Shown here: positions 38,877 through 45,878 of the stretch, one piece after another | How the letters are laid out: every line of letters begins with the position of its first letter | Position numbering within the stretch: the stretch's first letter is position 1 | Origin: a virus | Virus record (IMG/VR): IMGVR_UViG_3300012201_000001 | Location: 1-60,657 of that record | Reading direction: 5' to 3' (one strand) | Length of the DNA: 60,657 nt | The notes under the pieces: model-generated | Told to the model about the DNA's origin: nothing | The model's database searches: none | The model's input: only the letters and a program-made list of their open reading frames with translations | Translations under genes and position numbers: made by a program

Positions 38877-39889
38877 CCGCGGCAGAGCTCGACCACCCTT
38901 CGCGCCGCGCTGACGCAGCTCGCGATCTTCCCCGGCAGGACGTGGAGGTCCTTGCCCCGCAGCGCGACCAGGGCCGGGCGGGCGTCCGTCGCCTCGGCGT
39001 CCGGCAGGACCGCGCGCACGGTGAGCATCGACTCCACGTCGTGGACCTGGCGCAGCTCGGGGACGTAGCGGGAGGCAGCGTTCAGGATCTCCTGCCAGCG
39101 CCAGCCGATGCGAAACGGCCCGGCGTCGATGATCTCACCCGCGCCGGGCGGGATCAGGGGCTCGAGGCCGACGTTGCGCGAGAGGACGCTGCGCTCCACG
39201 TCGTAGATCATGTGCCGCCCGTCCGGCAGCGGGTCCACCGAGCAGAAGGGGCCGTCGAGGACGACCAGGCTGAACGCCCGCAGGTGCGTCGGCAGGCGGG
39301 CGAGGAGGACCTCGACCACCTCCCACTGCAGCGGCTCGGGCCAGCCCCGCCCGTAGGTCGCGTGGACCACCCGGTCGTAGCGCGCCAGCTCGCGCTCGGA
39401 GACGGTCACCTCCTGCACCACCTCGACGCCGCAGATCGCCAGCTCCCTCCACAGCAGGCCGCGCAGCCGGTCGACGTCGACGAAGGTCTCGTCGGTCGTC
39501 AGCAGCAGCAGGTCGAGCGGGTGCGCGCTCTCCATCAGCGTGTTCACGGGCCGCCAGCCGGTCAGCCCGGCCTCGGCGAGGAAGGATCGGTAGCGTTCCG
39601 GGGTCGTTCGCGAGCCGGTTACGGCGACGCCGTAGTGGTGGTGCGCGTCGCGCACGATGGCGTCCGCGAAGCGGGCCTCGAACATCGCCGCGTTGTCCTT
39701 GCACTCGGCCGCGGTCTCCGGGCTTCGAGGGTAGTGATAGCCGCGGTGGATCCGGCCCTGGTTGGCGCGCGTCGCCCCCAGCAGGAGCTCCCGCCGTCGC
39801 TCGTACAGAGTGACCTGGTGACCGTCCCGCGCCAGGTCCGCCGCCGAGACGCAGCCGTAGACCCCGCCGCCGACGACCGCCACCCTCAC
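38873..39889 (-). CDS. FAD-dependent oxidoreductase, DAO family (338 aa)
   Basis: The N-terminus VRVAVVGGGVYGCVSAADLA is a Rossmann GxGxxG FAD-binding motif, followed by the second strand VTLYERRRELLLGATRANQG and RIHRGYHYPRSPETA. The D-amino-acid-oxidase/2-hydroxyacid-oxidase family fits; the substrate is unknown. GTG at 39889 (GTGA overlap). An oxidoreductase between two glycosyltransferases suggests sugar remodelling, as inference. Confidence 0.82.
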   Translation of the reverse strand: MRVAVVGGGVYGCVSAADLARDGHQVTLYERRRELLLGATRANQGRIHRGYHYPRSPETAAECKDNAAMFEARFADAIVRDAHHHYGVAVTGSRTTPERYRSFLAEAGLTGWRPVNTLMESAHPLDLLLLTTDETFVDVDRLRGLLWRELAICGVEVVQEVTVSERELARYDRVVHATYGRGWPEPLQWEVVEVLLARLPTHLRAFSLVVLDGPFCSVDPLPDGRHMIYDVERSVLSRNVGLEPLIPPGAGEIIDAGPFRIGWRWQEILNAASRYVPELRQVHDVESMLTVRAVLPDAEATDARPALVALRGKDLHVLPGKIASCVSAARRVVELCRG

Positions 39890-39978
39890 GAGCGACCCGC
39901 CAGGAGCGCCAGGAACGACCGTACGGCCCGCCACCAGCCCTCCCGGGCTGCCGCTCCCCTGAGCTCCCTCCACGCCAC
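39886..39978 (-). CDS. Possible micro-protein (30 aa)
   Basis: GTG at 39978, stop overlapping the oxidoreductase start by 4 bp. The product starts VAWRELRGAAAREGWWRAVR and ends SFLALLAGRS, an amphipathic helix. Too short to identify. Confidence 0.35.
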   Translation of the reverse strand: MAWRELRGAAAREGWWRAVRSFLALLAGRS

Positions 39979-40010
39979 CCTGATCGTCCTGGAGCGCAGG
40001 AGGAGCGCGC

Positions 40011-40220
40011 TCAGAGGATGTCGCCGAACCCGCGCTTGATCTTGGTCAGGTCGGACTCGTCGGCGAGGGGGCGCACGCCGCCGATCACGGTCCCGCCGAC
40101 GTCGATCAGGTGACCCGTGCGGCTGCGGAGGGTCGTGATGAACGACGTGAAGTCGGCCGCGACCAAGGCGTCCTCCGCCGCGGTCGAGTTCTTGATCTTG
40201 ATGTGGATCTCCAGCGGCAT
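40011..40220 (-). CDS. 69-aa hypothetical protein, paralogue of 37468-37677
   Basis: MPLEIHIKIKNSTAAEDALV, then TGHLIDVGGTVIGGVRPLAD. Same length and conserved positions as the other 69-aa gene. It lies between the methyltransferase and the oxidoreductase, so duplication followed by insertion of the cassette is plausible. Confidence 0.6.
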   Translation of the reverse strand: MPLEIHIKIKNSTAAEDALVAADFTSFITTLRSRTGHLIDVGGTVIGGVRPLADESDLTKIKRGFGDIL

Positions 40221-40229
40221 GGCGGAAGT

Positions 40230-40802
40230 CTATCCCTGGAGCATCAGCCTCGGGTCGCTGTAGACCGCGAGCGTGTCTACCAGGTGGCTCATCTTCAGCG
40301 GCCACTCGTCGAGCGCGGGCTTGATCCCCGGGCAGGTCTCCTCGTCGTAGTCGTGGAACGCGATCACGCCCCCGAACGGGACCACCAGCTCCATCGCCCA
40401 GTCGCGGTCGTGGCGGACGTCCGCGAGCTCGTGCCCGCCGTCCACGAAGACCAGCCCGAAGTAGCGGTGCGGGACCGCGGGCCCGCCGCCGTTCTCGCGC
40501 AGCTCCGCCGCCCCCTGCGACGTCCCGACGCAGACCTTGACCCGGCCCTTGAGGCCGAAGCGCTCGACGTTCGCGCAGAAGGCCGCCAGCGAGTCGTGTC
40601 CCGTGTGGGGGTCGACCGACCAAACGTCCTCCGCGCCCGCCAGGCCCATGATCACCGTGCTGTAGCCGAACGCGCTCCCGATCTCCAGCACCCGGCGGCC
40701 CTTCGCCAGCAGCGCCAGCTCCGCCGCCTCGGCCGCGGTTAGCGAGGTGAAGATCGGCGGCAAGCCGGGCTCCACCTCAACGTCGCGCCAGGTGAGCCTC
40801 AC
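40230..40802 (-). CDS. Class I SAM-dependent methyltransferase (190 aa)
   Basis: Motif I is RRVLEIGSAFGYSTVIMG (GxSxGxS type), followed by VWSVDPHTGHDS and later FGLVFVDGGHELADVRHDRD and GGVIAFHDYDEETCPGI. This is the MT_24-like O-methyltransferase family often linked to sugar or cephalosporin-type methylation. GTG at 40802 (GTGA). Likely methylates a sugar or phosphate placed by the neighbouring glycosyltransferases. Confidence 0.85.
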   Translation of the reverse strand: MRLTWRDVEVEPGLPPIFTSLTAAEAAELALLAKGRRVLEIGSAFGYSTVIMGLAGAEDVWSVDPHTGHDSLAAFCANVERFGLKGRVKVCVGTSQGAAELRENGGGPAVPHRYFGLVFVDGGHELADVRHDRDWAMELVVPFGGVIAFHDYDEETCPGIKPALDEWPLKMSHLVDTLAVYSDPRLMLQG

Positions 40803-42346
40803 TCAGGCGCGACCGGGTCCGGCAGCACGCGCAGCCCCGCCTCCGCCGCCCGCTCCCGCGCCGCCTGGCCCTGCGCCCTGCGCAGCCTCTCCTCGAAGCG
40901 CAGCTTGTCCGTCTCCGCGTGCCTCTGCCCGAGCTGGTAGACCTCGTCGTCCTCGCCCTTCTTGAAGATCGGGTGCATGTGCTCGACCAGGGAGCCGAGC
41001 GCCATCGCGAAGGCTCCCCGCATCCGCGCCGCGGTCACGATCTCGTCGTCCACGAACCAGTGCCGGTAGGTCTCGTGGCAGACCACGCCCGGACCGTCCC
41101 ACGACGCCCCCACCGCGTCCACGTACTCGCGCCGGATCAGCAGGTGGGTCGCGTGCTCGCCCCGCATCACGCGCGGGTTGGAAAGGTCGTTGGTCCCGAT
41201 CACCAGGTGGCGCTCGGTCGCCGTCCCCACCGCGTGGTCGAGCCAGCCCGCGTGGAAGCGGACGTCGTCGCCGACGATGAAGATCCACGGCTCCCTGGTC
41301 TGCCGGAACCCGTCGTTGACCTTCTCGCTGAAGCGGCCGGGCCGGAAGCGACCGTCGGGGTCCTCGCGCGGGACGGGGTGGAGGACCGTCGCCCCCGCCT
41401 CCCGCCAGGCCTTGATCGTCTCCTCGTCGTCGCGGTCCGCGATCGCGTAGCAGGTCGCCAGCCCGGTCGAGGCGCGCAGCGAGTCCATGAAGGGCGCCGC
41501 GTTCCCCGGCCGGCGCATCACCGGGACCAGGACCGCCACCCGCTCCGTCGCCGGGGGCGGCACCGCCTGCCGCCAGAAGTCCGGCTCCGCCAGCCAGAGC
41601 GACTTGTGGTGCGTCGAGCGCGCGCCCGTGAACACGTGGACGGGGATCCCCAGCGACCCCGCGCGGAGGCAGAACGAGAGGTCCTCGCTGATGAGCTGGC
41701 CCTTCTGGGTCGGGTTGGGCGCGCGGTCGTACCAGGCGGCCCCGAACTTCTCGTTGATGCGCTCGAACACGCCCCGGTGGACCACGATCAGCGCGCTCCC
41801 CGTCCCCGCGCAGCGCGTCAGCCCGTTGACCGGGTAGCTCGCGCGGGCGTGGAACCCGGTCGGGCCCGCCTGCTCCTCGCCGTTCTTGGCCCCGTCGACC
41901 CAGTCGAAGATGGTCACGCTCGGCCGCGTGCGGAACCCTCCCTGGCCGTCCGGCTGGACCTCGCGCTGGGCGAAGCAGAGGCCGCCCACGATCGGTCGCT
42001 CCTCGGCGTCCGCGAACGAGAGTAGCTTCTCCAGCGTGTCCGGCTCGAAGCCCATGTCCGTGTCCGTCCAGAACAGCCAGGGCGCGCCCTCGGGCTCCTC
42101 CAGGAACCACTCCACGACCTTGTTGCGGGCGGCGATCAGCCCGTCCGTCCCGGCGCGCATCGCGATGTAGCCGCCGTTCAGGATCCGCTGGTGCCGCGAG
42201 AGGTCGAGCGCGAACAGCTGCATGACCGACTCGTGCCAGGAGTAGCTGACCGAGACGTCGTGGACGAAGGCGAGCTTGACCGCGTCCGGTCCGGAGCTGG
42301 CGGGCTTGCTCCGGCCGCTACTCCTGCGGCGCGCGGCGCGCGACAC
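40799..42346 (-). CDS. Two-domain glycosyltransferase (515 aa)
   Basis: The N-terminal GT-A domain has FVHDVSVSYSWHESVMQLFA, ARNKVVEWFLEEPEGAPWLF and WTDTDMGFEPDTLEKLL with the DxD motif. A second domain after a PPPATERVAVLVPVMRRPGN boundary repeats the fold (WIFIVGDDVRFHAGW). The gene starts at GTG 42346 within the 81-aa gene; other upstream starts give no plausible protein. It likely adds more than one sugar. Acceptor unknown. Confidence 0.82.
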   Translation of the reverse strand: MSRAARRRSSGRSKPASSGPDAVKLAFVHDVSVSYSWHESVMQLFALDLSRHQRILNGGYIAMRAGTDGLIAARNKVVEWFLEEPEGAPWLFWTDTDMGFEPDTLEKLLSFADAEERPIVGGLCFAQREVQPDGQGGFRTRPSVTIFDWVDGAKNGEEQAGPTGFHARASYPVNGLTRCAGTGSALIVVHRGVFERINEKFGAAWYDRAPNPTQKGQLISEDLSFCLRAGSLGIPVHVFTGARSTHHKSLWLAEPDFWRQAVPPPATERVAVLVPVMRRPGNAAPFMDSLRASTGLATCYAIADRDDEETIKAWREAGATVLHPVPREDPDGRFRPGRFSEKVNDGFRQTREPWIFIVGDDVRFHAGWLDHAVGTATERHLVIGTNDLSNPRVMRGEHATHLLIRREYVDAVGASWDGPGVVCHETYRHWFVDDEIVTAARMRGAFAMALGSLVEHMHPIFKKGEDDEVYQLGQRHAETDKLRFEERLRRAQGQAARERAAEAGLRVLPDPVAPE

Positions 42347-42563
42347 GCTTCTCGCCTGGGTCCGCGCTCGCGGTCTCAAGGGCGCGGTTGGAGACCGGCC
42401 CGTTGTTGCGCTGGAACGGCGTCGGGTCGTCCGTGAACATGCTCGGGTAGAGCCTCACGACCGGGTCCTCGGCGTCGACCGTCTCCCCGAAGCTGATCGC
42501 CCGCGGCTGACCGTCGATCGCCACGTACGCGTTCTGCTTGCTGTAGACGACCTTCCCGCTCAC
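42318..42563 (-). CDS. Small virion-associated hypothetical protein (81 aa)
   Basis: GKVVYSKQNAYVAIDGQPRA followed by ETVDAEDPVVRLYPSMFTDD and a basic tail. The pattern (small beta domain, PxMFxDD) is often seen in small head-tail proteins of actinophages near the capsid gene. Function not established. Confidence 0.55.
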   Translation of the reverse strand: MSGKVVYSKQNAYVAIDGQPRAISFGETVDAEDPVVRLYPSMFTDDPTPFQRNNGPVSNRALETASADPGEKRVARRAPQE

Positions 42564-42745
42564 GACGCGTACCCCAGCTCGACCAGCGCCGCGTCGATCT
42601 CCGCCAGCTTCTCCTTGTCCTCGTTGGAGGTCGCCGCCTGACGGTCCGCGAGCAGCGCGTGGACCGCAGCGTCCGAGCTCGCGGCAGCGGCCACCAAGTC
42701 CGCCGACCTCGCTTTCTTGCTCGCGGTCTTCTTCTCTTCAGGCAT
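42560..42745 (-). CDS. Small helical protein (61 aa)
   Basis: MPEEKKTASKKARSADLVAA, then a helical segment with SNEDKEKLAEIDAALVELGY. ATG at 42745 has AGGAGG upstream. It looks like a minor scaffold or decoration component; unassigned. Confidence 0.5.
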   Translation of the reverse strand: MPEEKKTASKKARSADLVAAAASSDAAVHALLADRQAATSNEDKEKLAEIDAALVELGYAS

Positions 42746-42937
42746 CTCTCTGCGCCTCCTGTTAGTCGGGTTCTCCGAGGGTGAAGTGTAAGGGGCTGGC
42801 GCTCCATCCGCCAGCCGGGGCTGGACCACCCTCCGACCTAGGGTTTAGAATCCGGCCCCCGAGGAGAGCAGACCTCCCCGAGCGCCGGACTTCTAGTCTA
42901 TGCGCAACCTGCTCCCCCGTTCACGAGGAGGGCAGAG
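42746..42937. promoter_or_regulatory. Divergent intergenic region
   Basis: It separates the minus gene at 42745 from the plus gene at 42938. It holds a perfect hairpin GGCTGGCG/CGCCAGCC (42794-42816) and a TCCGGC...GCCGGA stem ahead of the plus gene. Divergent promoters are expected here; no convincing -35/-10 pair was found. Confidence 0.45.
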
Positions 42938-43651
42938 ATGCCAAGCAAGACCGTCGACAAGACCTCGGCCAACGGAGCCTCCAGGACGGCGCAGCTCGCT
43001 GAGGTCGAGACCATCGTCCTTCCCCGGCTCGCGCGGGTCACGCTGAGCATCACCGTCATGGGCACCCGCCCGCTCATCGTCCACCGCTTCAGCGAGAAGG
43101 CTCGCAAGAGCATCGTCGACCCCCCCGCGCGGGGGGCGGTCCGGGAGAAGCGCGATCAGGCGTTCCAGCGGCGCGAGTTCGAGGCTTCGATGTACCGCTT
43201 CAAGGACGGAGGCCACGGATTCCCCGCCGTCGCCTTCAAGGCCGCGATCGTCAACGCCGCCGAGGCGTTCCCCAAGCTTCACATGACCACGCTCAAGAAG
43301 TGGATCTACGTCAGCGGCGAGACGATCGACGGCAGCGCGGACCTGGTCCGCCTGCGCGGGCCGGAGCCGAAGCAACGCGAGGACTACGTCCGCCTCAAGA
43401 GCGGGATGAAGACGACCACCGATGTTCACTGGCGCGCCGAGTACTGGCCCTGGAAGACCGACCTCGTCGTGACCTATCCCGGCATGATGTTCCCCAAGGA
43501 GAGCATCCTCGCCCTGGTCGACGCGGCCGGGTTCGGCGGGGTCGGCGAGTGGAGGCCGAGCTCACCCGAATCGAAGACCGGCAGCTACGGCACCTTCGAG
43601 GTCTCCGAGGATTTTGAGGGCGCCCTGAACAAGCGGGGTCGCGGGCGGTGA
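42938..43651 (+). CDS. Conserved phage protein of unknown function, plus-strand (237 aa)
   Basis: The core VTLSITVMGTRPLIVHRFSE, GFPAVAFKAAIVNAAEAFPK, MTTLKKWIYVSG and GVGEWRPSSPESK match a family I recognise from many phages, always uncharacterised, often with the partner that follows here. ATG at 42938 has a strong GAGGAGGG ribosome site. It is opposite in orientation to the structural genes and overlaps the next plus gene by 4 bp (ATGA-type). Role unknown; recombination or DNA maintenance is possible. Confidence 0.8.
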   Translation: MPSKTVDKTSANGASRTAQLAEVETIVLPRLARVTLSITVMGTRPLIVHRFSEKARKSIVDPPARGAVREKRDQAFQRREFEASMYRFKDGGHGFPAVAFKAAIVNAAEAFPKLHMTTLKKWIYVSGETIDGSADLVRLRGPEPKQREDYVRLKSGMKTTTDVHWRAEYWPWKTDLVVTYPGMMFPKESILALVDAAGFGGVGEWRPSSPESKTGSYGTFEVSEDFEGALNKRGRGR

Positions 43652-44091
43652 GCACCAAGCTCTCCAAGCGCGCTCAGACCGAGATCCTCACCATCGTCGA
43701 GAGCAAGGGCGACGTTAGCCCCGAGGACGTGCTGGAGCGGGCGCGCAGCCCGCGTTCAGCCCTCCACGGCCTGATCGAGTGGGACGTTCGCAAGGCAGGC
43801 CTCGCCTATCAGCTGGAGCAGGCCCGCGACCTCATCCGCCAGGTCCGCGTCATCTTCTACCGCGACGACCTGCCGCCGCTCGACGTGAGGGCGCTGCTCA
43901 GCGTCGAGGCCGACGGCCGACGAGTGTTCAAGAGCGTGCAGGCGATCTCCGAGGACGGCGACCTCCGCCGCCAGGTCATGCAGCAGATGAAGCTCGACGT
44001 GGAGCGCCTGGTCGCCAAATACAACACCTTCAAGGAGTTCTGGCCCCTGCTCCGGGCCACGCTCCGGCGGAAGAGGAAGCGGAGTGCCTGA
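43648..44091 (+). CDS. Conserved partner protein, plus-strand (147 aa)
   Basis: LIEWDVRKAGLAYQLEQARD then LIRQVRVIFYRDD, followed by KSVQAISEDGDLRRQVMQQM and VAKYNTFKEFWPLL. The EWD...YxLxQARxLI block is the mark of a small family usually found right after the preceding gene. GTG start at 43648. After the gene come the GG-periodic array and a terminator. Confidence 0.75.
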   Translation: MSTKLSKRAQTEILTIVESKGDVSPEDVLERARSPRSALHGLIEWDVRKAGLAYQLEQARDLIRQVRVIFYRDDLPPLDVRALLSVEADGRRVFKSVQAISEDGDLRRQVMQQMKLDVERLVAKYNTFKEFWPLLRATLRRKRKRSA

Positions 44092-44125
44092 AATGGGTGC
44101 CCGAAATGGGCGGGGCACTTTGTCA

Positions 44126-44340
44126 TGGAGGGGCCGGGCTGGGTCGGCATTGGCCTGGCGCGGCGGAGCGAGGCGAGGCGTGGTGCGGCTTAGCTAGGCA
44201 GGCGAGGCCGGTTAGGGCCAGGAGTGACGTGGACAGATCGGGCATGGAGAGGCAGGCGCGGAATGTCCGGGCAGGCAAGGCTCGGTCAGGCGGGTCTTGG
44301 CCTGGCAAGCTCAGGCACGGTTGGTCATGGATCGGGGAGG
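44126..44340 (+). repeat. Degenerate pentanucleotide array with GG every 5 bases
   Basis: Read on the plus strand in steps of five the sequence shows GG at fixed positions, for example (44276-44340) caagg ctcgg tcagg, then cttgg cctgg, then tcagg cacgg, then catgg atcgg ggagg. The phase shifts twice, and the other three bases vary freely. About 43 units lie between the two-gene module and its terminator. No protein-coding signature. GG-N3 spacing could form two-layer G-quadruplexes in RNA or DNA. No known feature type fits. Confidence 0.75.
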
Positions 44341-44373
44341 GAGGAGGTCTGCTCTTCTCCCTCCATTTTTTTG
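44335..44373 (+). terminator. Rho-independent terminator of the plus-strand module
   Basis: GGAGGGAGGAG pairs with CTTCTCCCTCC (44336-44365, one mismatch) and is followed by ATTTTTTT on the plus strand. It ends the rightward transcript just before the capsid gene's stop. Confidence 0.85.
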
Positions 44374-44380
44374 CTCGACG

Positions 44381-45844
44381 CTAAGTCTGATTTAGCAATC
44401 GAAATCCTTGATTGTTGATCGAGCCGCCTCCGACGCGCGCCCAGGCGAACCACCCCCTCTGTCCGGTCGGCCGGTTGTTGGTGATGTCGAACAGCGCGGG
44501 GATGAGCTCCACGTTCATGCCGCCCCTCCTCGCAACCAGATAATTTTTGAAGTCGCCGACGACGAGCTGGTTGAACGAGCCCGTGGTGTTGACCACGTCG
44601 GCCATGTACGGGTTCTCGTAGGTCGACTTGCCCATCAGGAAGTCTGCCCACGGGGCGGGCAGGTTCACGGTCGTCGCGTGGAAGACGTTGGCCGTGCCGA
44701 AGCGCCGGACGGCGTTGTTGGCGCCCACCGACATCATCCAGCTCGCCCCCCGGCGGAAGCGCTGCGGCAGCGCCTTCCAGACGTTGTAGACGTCGACCTC
44801 GCCGAACGCCCCGGCCGTGGTCAGCCGGACCTCGTCGTTGGTGTCCGCGTCCAGCGCGGTGACCAGGCCCATCGGCTCGTTCGTGCCGGAGCCGACAGCG
44901 AACTTCTGGACCAGCAGCTCGCTGTAGCCCTCGGCCAGCAGCCGCTGCATCTGGTCGGCGAAGGTCGGGTAGTCCATCCCCACCTCGATCGAGTAGGGGA
45001 TGAAGCCGCGGGCCATGAACACGGTCACCGTCGGCTGCGCGAGCGTGGGGCTCGCGTCACCGGCCGTTGCACCCTCAGCCTGGAACGTCCAGGACACCCC
45101 GGCCGAGGAGACGCCCTTCCAGGCGTTCGTGTTCACCTCCGCGACGGTGACCAGGTTCTCGTCCAGGAACGGGTTGCCCGAGCCCTGCGCGGTCAGGATG
45201 ATGCTCGGGTCGATGAAGACCGGGATCCCGTAGCCTCCGGCCGCGCTCGTGCCCTCGGACATGGCGCGGTACTCCTCGAAGGCGAGCATCGCGTCGCGCT
45301 CGTCGTCCGTCCACAGCGGCGTGGGCTGGGTGACGCCCTTCATCCAGGCGTTCCGGTAGTCCTCGTTCTCGGTCACGACCACCCGCCGCGCGATGTCCGT
45401 CGACTTGCGGATGGTCGAGGAGACCTGGACCAGCTGGTCCTCCCGCAGGTGGCCGGCGGCGACCTTGCTGTCGAGCAGGCGGAGCGCCGCGTCGCGCACC
45501 TCGCCCCTCGGCATCCGGCCCACGTCGCGGACGTCGACGCCGAGGCTCTTCTTGAGGTTCATGTACGGGCTCTCGATGGCCGCGGGCTTGTCGCGCAGCG
45601 TCTTCATGATCGAGTTGTGGCGCTCGATCCTCTTGATCGCGGCGGCGCGGATCTTGAGCATGAGGTCGACCCCGGCCTGCTCCTCGTCGGACAGGTCCCG
45701 GAGCTCCCCCTCGTCGGTCTGGATGGTCCTGCGGACCCTCGCCTCCAGAGCCTCGGCGATCTCCCTCAGCTCCTCCGGCTGGTGGCCGCGCAGCGCCTCC
45801 TCCGAGTCGGGGAGGGCGACGTCGTCCTTCTTTTCAACTGCCAC
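44381..45844 (-). CDS. Major capsid protein, HK97 fold (487 aa)
   Basis: The N-terminal 115 residues are a charged helical scaffold-like delta domain (EELREIAEALEARVRRTIQT). The capsid domain begins after about residue 150 and has SEGTSAAGGYGIPVFIDPSI, ITQ-type Gln/Gly loops, VGSGTNEPMGLVTALDADTN and WMMSVGANNAVRRFG, ending in VGGGSINNQGFRLLNQT. It follows the prohead protease, as in HK97-like phages. The last 12 codons are AT-richer than the rest (see findings). Confidence 0.9.
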   Translation of the reverse strand: MAVEKKDDVALPDSEEALRGHQPEELREIAEALEARVRRTIQTDEGELRDLSDEEQAGVDLMLKIRAAAIKRIERHNSIMKTLRDKPAAIESPYMNLKKSLGVDVRDVGRMPRGEVRDAALRLLDSKVAAGHLREDQLVQVSSTIRKSTDIARRVVVTENEDYRNAWMKGVTQPTPLWTDDERDAMLAFEEYRAMSEGTSAAGGYGIPVFIDPSIILTAQGSGNPFLDENLVTVAEVNTNAWKGVSSAGVSWTFQAEGATAGDASPTLAQPTVTVFMARGFIPYSIEVGMDYPTFADQMQRLLAEGYSELLVQKFAVGSGTNEPMGLVTALDADTNDEVRLTTAGAFGEVDVYNVWKALPQRFRRGASWMMSVGANNAVRRFGTANVFHATTVNLPAPWADFLMGKSTYENPYMADVVNTTGSFNQLVVGDFKNYLVARRGGMNVELIPALFDITNNRPTGQRGWFAWARVGGGSINNQGFRLLNQT

Positions 45845-45878
45845 TGGCGTGCTCCTGTTTGGTTTTGGTTTTGTGCTG

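Noticed and set aside
42376-42807. 143-codon minus-strand frame over the two small genes at 42.3-42.75 kb
   Set aside because: Arg/Thr-rich shadow; the two small genes with ribosome sites and coupling explain the DNA.
43779-44384. 201-codon plus-strand frame across the GG array
   Set aside because: Repetitive Arg/Gly/Ala product of the array, out of frame with the real gene, no homologous motif.
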